The translations under genes and the position numbers were made by a program. 64,000 nt of DNA from Caldimonas manganoxidans ATCC BAA-369. Its GTDB lineage: Bacteria > Pseudomonadota > Gammaproteobacteria > Burkholderiales > Burkholderiaceae_C. The notes beneath the pieces are model-generated. The model did not search any database. It saw only the letters and a program-made list of their open reading frames with translations, and was not told the origin of the DNA. Where the stretch lies: positions 1 to 64,000 of the forward strand of contig NZ_KB905929.1 of NCBI RefSeq assembly GCF_000381125.1, read 5' to 3'. Of this stretch, positions 17,969-25,100 are shown piece by piece (the stretch's first letter is position 1; each line of letters opens with the position of its first letter).

Positions 17969-18598
17969 TCAAAACCCGAGGCTGGCCAGCAGATCATCGA
18001 CTTGTTCCTGGCTGGTGACGACGTCTGTGCGTCCTTCCGGGTTGACCACCGGGCCATTCAGGAAGGTTTGCTCCACTTTGTGCACCTGGTCTGGCGGGGC
18101 GGTTTGTAGCAAGAGCTTGACGAGCTGGTCTTCGATGTCGGCAGCCAGCTTGACCACGCGGGCCACCACTTGGCCGGTCAGATCATGGAAGTCCTGGGCC
18201 ATCATGATGTCAGTGAGGTACTGGTCGATGCGTGCCGAGCGCGCTTCCACATCGCTGACGAAGTTCATCACGCTGCCACTGGCAACGGCGCGCACCGGGT
18301 CGGCCACGATGGCTTGGGCGATGCGACGTGTCTCGGCGGCGATTTGTTCGTGCTCCGCTTTGGCCTGATCCACCAGATTGAGCACCTTCTCGGCGGCCTC
18401 GCCCGTCTTGATGGCAATATAGTTCAGTCGGCTGCGGGCATCGGGCAGGCTTTCGGTGATCTCGCCCAGCTTGGGCATGAAGCCCAGCTGTGCCAACGTG
18501 TCATGCAGGTTGCGGGTCATCTCGCCGATGCGTTGATACACCTCCGGCGAGGTGGTCAGGGGAGGGCTGGCGCCTTGGGAGTTGTGCGTGTCGCTCAT
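17969..18598 (-). CDS. cheZ: Chemotaxis phosphatase CheZ
   Basis: A 209-residue CheY-phosphate phosphatase. A long helical hairpin carries the catalytic motif QDFHDLTGQV with Asp139 and Gln143, and the C-terminal CheY-tethering peptide QVDDLLASLGF closes the protein. The start at 18598 (MSDTHN) is preferred over an ATG 12 bases upstream. It directly follows cheY (eight-base gap) at the end of a motA-motB-cheY-cheZ unit. Confidence 0.97.
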   Translation of the reverse strand: MSDTHNSQGASPPLTTSPEVYQRIGEMTRNLHDTLAQLGFMPKLGEITESLPDARSRLNYIAIKTGEAAEKVLNLVDQAKAEHEQIAAETRRIAQAIVADPVRAVASGSVMNFVSDVEARSARIDQYLTDIMMAQDFHDLTGQVVARVVKLAADIEDQLVKLLLQTAPPDQVHKVEQTFLNGPVVNPEGRTDVVTSQEQVDDLLASLGF

Positions 18599-18606
18599 GG
18601 CCAGCC

Positions 18607-18999
18607 TCACTTGCCCAGTTTCTGGAGGATTTTCTGCACCTTCTCCTCCAGGGTGGCTTTGGTGAAGGGCTTGACGATATAGCCGGCTGCCCCGTCCTGC
18701 GCAGCGCGCACGATGTCTTCCTTGCGGGCCTCGGCCGTGACCATCAACACCGGGATGTGCTTGAGCTTGTCGTCTTTCTTGATGGCCGACAACAGCTCGA
18801 AGCCGTTCATATTGGGCATGTTGATGTCGCTGACCACGAAATCGAAGTGGCCGTTTTGCAGCATCTGCAGGGCCACGGCGCCGTCTTCCGCTTCCTCGGC
18901 GTTGTTGTAGCCGATCTCCTTCAACAAGCCCCGCACGATGCGGCGCATGGTCGAGAAGTCATCGACGATGAGGAATTTCAGATCGGTGGCGGTACTCAT
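18607..18999 (-). CDS. cheY: Chemotaxis response regulator CheY
   Basis: A 130-residue receiver that binds FliM when phosphorylated. It has the sequence seen in motor CheY proteins of enteric and beta/gamma groups: [18 protein letters not shown] with Asp13/Asp14, phosphoacceptor Asp58 in [13 protein letters not shown], Thr/Ala in LMVTAEA, and YIVKPFT. The neighbouring cheZ and motor genes identify it as the principal motor regulator. Compare the second CheY-like gene beside cheA. Confidence 0.97.
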   Translation of the reverse strand: MSTATDLKFLIVDDFSTMRRIVRGLLKEIGYNNAEEAEDGAVALQMLQNGHFDFVVSDINMPNMNGFELLSAIKKDDKLKHIPVLMVTAEARKEDIVRAAQDGAAGYIVKPFTKATLEEKVQKILQKLGK

Positions 19000-19037
19000 G
19001 GGGAGTGTCCTCGCAGGGAAAACAGATGTTCGCAGGC

Positions 19038-20003
19038 TTATCGGCCGGGGGCAGGAAAACTAAAGTTTTCTCCCGCCGCCGAGGATGCGACGGCCTCATG
19101 CACGGCCGGGGCCGTTCCGGCTTCGATGTCGGCGCCACGTTCGAAGCGCTCTTGGGCGTCTTTGTTCATCACGATGATGCTGATGCGGCGGTTGATCGGG
19201 TTGAGGGGGTTGTCCTTGTCCAGCAGCGCACTGGAGGCCAGACCGACCACCCGTACCACCTGCCCTTCGCGCAAGCCACCGGCCACGAGCTCCCGGCGCG
19301 AGGCATTGGCCCGGTCGGCCGACAGCTCCCAATTGCTGTAGCCGCGCTCGCCGCTGCTGTACGGCGCTGCATCGGTGTGGCCGGCCAAGGTCACCTTGTT
19401 GTCCACCTCCGACAGCACCTTGCCGATCTCGCGCAGGATCGAGCGCATGTAATCTTTCACCAAAGCGCTGCCGGTATCGAACATCGGTCGGTTTTGCTCA
19501 TCGACGATCTGGATGCGCAAGCCATCTTGGGTGATGTCCAGGCGAATTTGCGAGCGGAACTGCACCAGCAGCGGATTGTTCGTGACGGATTGCTCGATGC
19601 GCTGCTTCAATTCCTCCAGACGGGCGGCTTCCTCGCGCTTGAGTTGCTCCTTGAGGGCTTGCAAATTGATGGTCTTGCGCTCGGCTTCGATGTCGCCACG
19701 GCGGACCTGTCCGGTCGTGCGCGTGAGGTCGGTGCCGCCGCCTTTGATCACGTGCGAGGCATCACCGGCGCCGCTGCCTCCACTGAGCAGAGCGATCTTC
19801 AGGGGCGAGGAGAAATAGTCGGCAATGCCCTTGCGGTCGCCTTCGGTGGTCGATCCCAGCAGCCACATCAGCAGGAAGAAGGCCATCATCGCCGTGACGA
19901 AGTCGGCATATGCGATTTTCCAGGCGCCGCCGTGATGGCCATGGCCTCCCTTCTTGACCCGCTTGATGATGATCGGTTGCAGCTTTTTCGAGTCGCCGGC
20001 CAT
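19038..20003 (-). CDS. motB: Flagellar stator protein MotB
   Basis: A 321-residue stator subunit with a short basic N-terminus and one membrane helix starting at [20 protein letters not shown] with the proton-carrying Asp34. It continues through the plug/linker to an OmpA-like peptidoglycan-binding domain ([37 protein letters not shown]). It is 12 bases downstream of motA. The His/Gly-rich stretch [12 protein letters not shown] before the helix is a common MotB feature. Confidence 0.98.
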   Translation of the reverse strand: MAGDSKKLQPIIIKRVKKGGHGHHGGAWKIAYADFVTAMMAFFLLMWLLGSTTEGDRKGIADYFSSPLKIALLSGGSGAGDASHVIKGGGTDLTRTTGQVRRGDIEAERKTINLQALKEQLKREEAARLEELKQRIEQSVTNNPLLVQFRSQIRLDITQDGLRIQIVDEQNRPMFDTGSALVKDYMRSILREIGKVLSEVDNKVTLAGHTDAAPYSSGERGYSNWELSADRANASRRELVAGGLREGQVVRVVGLASSALLDKDNPLNPINRRISIIVMNKDAQERFERGADIEAGTAPAVHEAVASSAAGENFSFPAPGR

Positions 20004-20015
20004 GGTGGGTTCCGA

Positions 20016-20879
20016 TCAGGCTTTCTTGCCCTTGACGTGGCCTTCGAGTTCCGAGAAGCTCGGCCGCTCGGTGGAATACAGCACTTTGCGACCGAATTCC
20101 ACCGCAATCTGCGGCGCATAACCCTGCATGCTGGCCAGCAAGGTGGTTTTGATGCACTGCAACTCTTTGGTGGCCTCGTCGTTCTTCTGCTCCAACAGGC
20201 CGGCCAAGGGCTCGACGATGGCGTAGGCCAGCAAGATCCCCAGGAACGTCCCGACCAGGGCCGAGCCGATCATGGCGCCCAGCACGGCCGGAGGCTGGCC
20301 CACCGAGCCCATGGTGTTGACCACCCCGAGCACCGCGGCCACGATGCCAAACGCTGGCAAGCCGCCAGCGACACGCTGAATCGCCGCAGCCGGTGCATGG
20401 GCTTCGTGGTGATGAGTTTCGATCTCGCTGTCCATCAGCGATTCGATTTCATGGGCATTCAGGTTGCCGGAGACCATCATGCGCAGGTAATCCGTGATGA
20501 ATTCCACGACATGGTGGTCGCTGCCGACGGTGGGGTACTTCTTGAACAGTGGCGATTCGTGCGGAGCCTCGACATCTTTTTCGATCGCCATCAGCCCTTC
20601 CTTGCGGGCTTTTTGCAAGATGTCATAGAGCAAAGCCATCAGCTCCATGTATCTGGCCTTGGTGTATTTGGACCCCTTGAGCAGCTTGGGGATGCTTGCA
20701 AACGTGGCTTTGAGCACCTTGGGCTGGTTGTTGACGATGAACGCCCCAAAAGCCCCCCCTCCGATGACCATCAACTCGGTGGGCAAGGCGTGCAAGATGA
20801 CAGCCATGTTGCCGCCGTGGATGATGAAGCCGCCAAAGATGCAGCCCAGCGCCACGATGTAACCGACGATGACGAACAT
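20016..20879 (-). CDS. motA: Flagellar stator protein MotA
   Basis: A 287-residue proton-channel stator subunit with four membrane helices, two near the N-terminus (MFVIVGYIVALGCIFGGFII and the GGGAFGAFIV region) and two in the C-terminal half (RVAGGLPAFGIVAAVLGVVN with conserved Pro, and MIGSALVGTFLGILLAYAIV). Between them is the cytoplasmic loop with the charged torque region (RYMELMALLYDILQKARKEG). The ATG at 20879 gives the family length; longer in-frame starts run through the promoter region. A sigma-28 site lies about 70 bases upstream. Confidence 0.98.
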   Translation of the reverse strand: MFVIVGYIVALGCIFGGFIIHGGNMAVILHALPTELMVIGGGAFGAFIVNNQPKVLKATFASIPKLLKGSKYTKARYMELMALLYDILQKARKEGLMAIEKDVEAPHESPLFKKYPTVGSDHHVVEFITDYLRMMVSGNLNAHEIESLMDSEIETHHHEAHAPAAAIQRVAGGLPAFGIVAAVLGVVNTMGSVGQPPAVLGAMIGSALVGTFLGILLAYAIVEPLAGLLEQKNDEATKELQCIKTTLLASMQGYAPQIAVEFGRKVLYSTERPSFSELEGHVKGKKA

Positions 20880-20946
20880 GTTGCGGGTCTTTCCAGGTGG
20901 GTTGACGCACCACGGGCAGTGCGCGCTTTGACCGGGGTCCCAGGGG

Positions 20947-20973
20947 ATATCGACCGCTTGGCCTCTGACTTGA
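20947..20973 (-). promoter_or_regulatory. Sigma-28 promoter of motA-motB-cheY-cheZ
   Basis: On the minus strand: TCAA, 15 bases, GTCGATAT. It has the same architecture as the other late-gene sites here. The predicted start of transcription is about 60 bases before the motA ATG at 20879. Confidence 0.8.
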
Positions 20974-20991
20974 GCCCGTCTTGGGGGAACC

Positions 20992-21020
20992 AAAAAGCAC
21001 GGGCTCGCGGGGAGCCCGTG
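20992..21020 (-). terminator. Rho-independent terminator after flhC
   Basis: An eight-base-pair perfect stem (CACGGGCT with AGCCCGTG, arms 21013-21020 and 20998-21005 read on the minus strand), a seven-base loop, then CTTTTTGG on the minus strand. It lies about 60 bases past the flhC stop and directly before the motA promoter, so it separates early from late transcription. Confidence 0.82.
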
Positions 21021-21081
21021 GTCAAGGCGCCAGCGAGGCGCTCAGGAGGAGACGACGGATGAAACTTCGCCGCGGCGGCAA

Positions 21082-21615
21082 TCAGTGCACCTGCAGGCCG
21101 CCGGACTTGCCTTTGCCGGCACGTGCCGGTGGATTGCACAAGCCGCACACGAAATGTTTGGCGATCTCATGAGGGTGGGTGACGAAATGCCCACCGCACT
21201 TCGAGCACCGGGTCATGCTCAGCATGCCGTTGTCGATGAACTTCACCAAGCGCCAGGCGCGGGTGATCGACAGCTGGGGCTCCAGCCCTTGCGAGCGGAC
21301 TTGCTCCAGGTACAAGCGGTAGGCTTTGATCACCAAGTCGATGTCGTCAAGCTCGACCGCTTTGTTCAGATATTCGTGGATGTTGAGGAACAGCGACGCG
21401 TGAATGTTGGGCTGCCAAGTCATGAACCAATCGGTTGAAAACGGCAGCTGACCCTTGGATGGCGACTTGCCGGCGACTTCTTTGTACAGACGCAGCAGCC
21501 GTTCGTAGGACAGGTCCGTTTCGGATTCCAGCACTTGCAGCCGGGCGCCGAGCTGGATCAGCGTGACGGCTCGCTCGATTTGCTTGGCTTCGGACAGGAT
21601 GCTCTTGGTGCGCAT
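21082..21615 (-). CDS. flhC: Flagellar master regulator subunit FlhC
   Basis: A 177-residue subunit of the FlhD4C2 transcription activator. It has conserved FlhC features: ARLQVLESETDLSYERLLRLYKEV, FSTDWFMTWQPNIHASLFL, and a four-cysteine zinc site in CSKCGGHFVTHPHEIAKHFVCGLC. Together with FlhD it binds upstream of basal-body operons and recruits sigma-70 polymerase. It is 36 bases after flhD and followed by a clear terminator. Confidence 0.98.
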   Translation of the reverse strand: MRTKSILSEAKQIERAVTLIQLGARLQVLESETDLSYERLLRLYKEVAGKSPSKGQLPFSTDWFMTWQPNIHASLFLNIHEYLNKAVELDDIDLVIKAYRLYLEQVRSQGLEPQLSITRAWRLVKFIDNGMLSMTRCSKCGGHFVTHPHEIAKHFVCGLCNPPARAGKGKSGGLQVH

Positions 21616-21651
21616 GACAGGCTCCCTGGTGCTCAGGCCAACGGGGGGGGA

Positions 21652-21981
21652 TCAGGCAGCCTCTTGATGGCGGCCGGCCATCAGAATGCTGGCGTGCAGG
21701 CGGGCCGTGGCATCGTTGGCGGCCGTCTTGCCATGGTTGGTCAACAGACCCCACACCAGATCGTCATCCATGCGGAAGCGGCACAGCAGCGTATTGCCCG
21801 AGGCAATGCGCATGATCTGGGCGGGCGTCAAAGCGGCGATCAGGTCGGCGGTTTCCTCGGAGATTCCCAGGCGGAACAGGGCTTCGGCACGGTCGGTGCG
21901 GATCAGGTTTTGCGCCAACATCAGATAAGACAGGTTGGCTTCGCGGATCTCGGCGAGGATCTGTTCGGTCTGCGGGTTCAT
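21652..21981 (-). CDS. flhD: Flagellar master regulator subunit FlhD
   Basis: A 109-residue helical subunit of FlhD4C2. Family segments are ILAEIREANLSYLMLAQNLIR, AEALFRLGISEETADLIAAL and AQIMRIASGNTLLCRFRMDD. The ATG at 21981 has an AAGGAG at proper distance; an in-frame ATG 75 bases upstream is less likely. It heads the flhDC transcript. Confidence 0.97.
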   Translation of the reverse strand: MNPQTEQILAEIREANLSYLMLAQNLIRTDRAEALFRLGISEETADLIAALTPAQIMRIASGNTLLCRFRMDDDLVWGLLTNHGKTAANDATARLHASILMAGRHQEAA

Positions 21982-22154
21982 GGTCGGCTCCTTCGTTTCT
22001 TCCTGCGGTGTGAGATGGGATCCTGGGCTTGATGTGGCTGATCCCGTGAGACGCACTTTAGGAGGAGACGAAAAGAGCCGATATCAGGGCCTTTCTGTTC
22101 GTCGTGTCGCAGTTTTCGTAGGGCGTGTCGGAAAAATTCCTACATGCGGTGCTC
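21982..22154 (-). other. flhD upstream control region and leader
   Basis: A 173-base gap between the glycosyltransferase stop and flhD. It holds a GGGATC/GATCCC inverted repeat (22017-22022 with 22040-22045, 17-base loop) that would lie in the flhD leader, an A/T-rich patch near 22113-22145, and a lone GCCGATAT at 22077-22084 on the plus strand with no matching -35. No classical sigma-70 promoter could be assigned. Control of the master operon is expected to act here. Confidence 0.4.
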
Positions 22155-25100
22155 TCAAGGCTGCGTCCAGGCGGCTTTCCACTCCTCCAGCGCGGCGCCT
22201 TCGAGCATCCACTGCGAGCGAACCGCTTCCCGCAGCGCATCTCCAGCGCGCGCGGCGGCATCGAGATCATGGGTGTGCATGCGAATGGCCTCCACCCAAT
22301 CCTTGAAGCGGTTCTTCACGCGTGTGACGGGCAGCTCGTCGTCCCGGTAGCAGCGGATATCGCTGCAAACGACGGGATAGCCGCAGATGCCGTATTCGAG
22401 CAGGCGAAGATTGCTCTTGCACTCGTTGAACTGGTTGTGTTCCAGTGGGGCCAGCGCCAGGTCGAGGTCCAGGCCTGCCAGCATGGCGGGATATTGATCG
22501 ATGGGCACACCTTTATAGACTTCGTCGACCACATCGACAATCTCTGCCGGGCACAGCCCAAAGAAGACCCATTCGACCTCACCGGCAAGTGCCTTCACGA
22601 CATCGATGAGCAGCGCCAGGTCTCCGGCATGGCCCGCACCTCCGGCCCATCCCACGCGCGGCTTCTTGCCCCGTCGGCGGCGCGGTTTCATATCCGACCA
22701 CCAAGCCGTCGGCAGCTTGTTCTTGACCACGCGGATGTCGGGGTGCAAACCCTCGAAAGCCTCGGCCAGCGCATCGGTGGAGACGACGAACCGATCGACA
22801 TACCCGAGGGCTTGCCGCAAAGACTTGACCGCGTCCTTGGGGATGTTCTTGCGGTAGGCGCTTTTGATCGGAAGGTTGGGCAAGTAGTCGTCCAGTTCAT
22901 ACACCTTGAAGGCTCGAGAGAAGGCCTTCATCCGACGCATGGACTCCAGTTGTTGCTCGGTGAGCTGGCGCTGCAACACGATGGCATCCGGATCCAAGCG
23001 CGCCAGTTCGGCAGGCAGCAGCATGGTGTCCGACAGCAGGCCTTCGATGTGGCCGCTGCGGCGCATGGCTTCATGAGGTTGAATCACCCGGTAATGACCG
23101 CAGCCCCAATGGTCGGCCATGTGGGCCAGCACGATGGGTGCGGGGCGCCAGCTCAGTGGATGCCAGACCAGATCGACCCTCGATTCGAAGGAAAAACCTT
23201 TGTCGTTGAGCGAGAGGTTGCGGTTGTAGGCCGGATCGTTGGCAATGATGGGCATCCACTTTGCATACAGAGCGTCTTGCTCTGCAACGAAACGCTGTCG
23301 TCTGGCCTCGGCCGCTTGAGGATCGAGTTGCTTTTGACTCACGCTGCCTTCATGCATCACCAAGGCATGGGGCGTCCACACGTTGAGATAGCCGGCCGAT
23401 GCGACCTTCAGGCACAAATCCACATCGTTGTAAGACACCTTGAAGTCGACCTCGTCCATGCCACCGACCTCTTGGTAGACGGACTTGCGGATCATCAGGC
23501 AGGCGGCCGTGACGGCGCTGTAGTTTTGGTCGACCCGAAGGCGTTGCATCGTGCCGGGAGAGTCCAGAGCCTCTCCCGCGAAAGGATGTTCTGCTGGGCC
23601 CCGCAGCCCCAAGACCACCCCCGCATGCTGGATAGTGCCGTCCGGATAGAGAAGCTTGGCACCAACGGCGCCGACTTCTGGACGTTGCGCGTGGTTGAGC
23701 AGCGCGTCCAGCCAATGAGGGTCGATGATCGCGGTGTCGTTGTTGAGCAGCACCAGATACTCGCCTCGCGCATGCTCGACGGCCAAGTTGTTCATGGCCG
23801 AGAAATTGAAGGGGTGGTCGTAACGCAGCACTCGAATGCGATCCTCCCCGAAGGAGGCCACCCCTTCCAGCCACTGACGCGCCTCTTCGGTGGCACTTTG
23901 GTTATCGACGATGAGCAGCTCGTAGTTCTGGTAGCGGGTCTTTTCCAACAAACTTTCGACGCAGCGTCGTAGAAGCGCCAGTTGGTCGCGCGTTGGGATG
24001 ATGATGCTGACCAGCGGTTGCGAGGCGTGCCCGTACTCGATGCGGTACAGTCGAGGATGGTCTTGATGCACCTGGGCAAATTCGTAGCCGCGCGACCGAA
24101 GATGCCGAAGAAGGGCGGCACGCTCTTGTGGCACGTCGATGGGCAGGGGAGGAGAACCGATGAGTAAAGGTTCGTGGACATGCCCCAGACCCGTCAATCC
24201 GTCCTTTTCGATCAGGCGAAGCAGCAGGTCGAACTCCGCGGCTGGGCCGGCGTCCGGATCCAAGCCCCCCAACGCCTCGAAATGCGCGCGGTGGAAACAC
24301 CAGTGCGATGCCATCGCGGCCGGAAAGCTCAAGAAGAGATCCAGATTGAAATCCGGACGAAATGCGGCACCGAGTGAGCCATCGGCAGACCGATACAAAA
24401 GGTCTGCATACACCGCGCGGCAGTCCTTGGCTTCGCAGAGTTCGAGCGCGAGGATGGACAGGCCGTTGGGCGTGAACAGATCACCGGCTTGAACCCTCAA
24501 GGCCCATGCACAACCACTGTGGCGAATGGCGTCGTTCAGCGCATGGATCTCGGCCCCCGGCGCATGGAAATGAACGACAGGGGTGCCCGGAAGATCGGTG
24601 GCGTCGATCGAAGCGTCCAACACCACATGAATCTCGACCTTGGCGCCCAGGCGACAAGCCTGTTCGAGGCTATGCAAGGTGGCTACCAATGCCTCCCGTG
24701 CGCCTGCTTGCGCGGTGATGAACACTGCCAACGGTGGGGTGCCCGAGGTTGCGGCCAGACGGCGTGAAATCTCTGCTTCCTGGGAGGGAGACAATGTCCG
24801 TGCGGCCAGCCACTGTTCCAGCGTGGCTGGACGTGTCTGTGGTCGGTGCTGGTTTTTGTCACTTTCCCCAAGCTCGGCGGAGGACTGTTGGTCTGGCAGG
24901 CGGAGTGGAGGTTGGTTCAACGGTTGATGAGCCGTGCCTTTCTGCTCACAGCTTCCCCCGGGAAGCTTGGCGTGACTTCTCACGGGGAGGGTTTGATAAA
25001 ACCCGTTGATGCTGAATTTGATTCCTGTGACGGCTGCTTGCAGTTCAATCTCTTGTGCGAGCAGTGGTCTTGCGTCGCAGGGTTCCCCGGTCAGCAGTCG

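Noticed and set aside
22077-22084. GCCGATAT on the plus strand in the flhD control region, resembling a sigma-28 -10
   Set aside because: No TCAA or TAAA lies 14-16 bases upstream and no gene follows on that strand.
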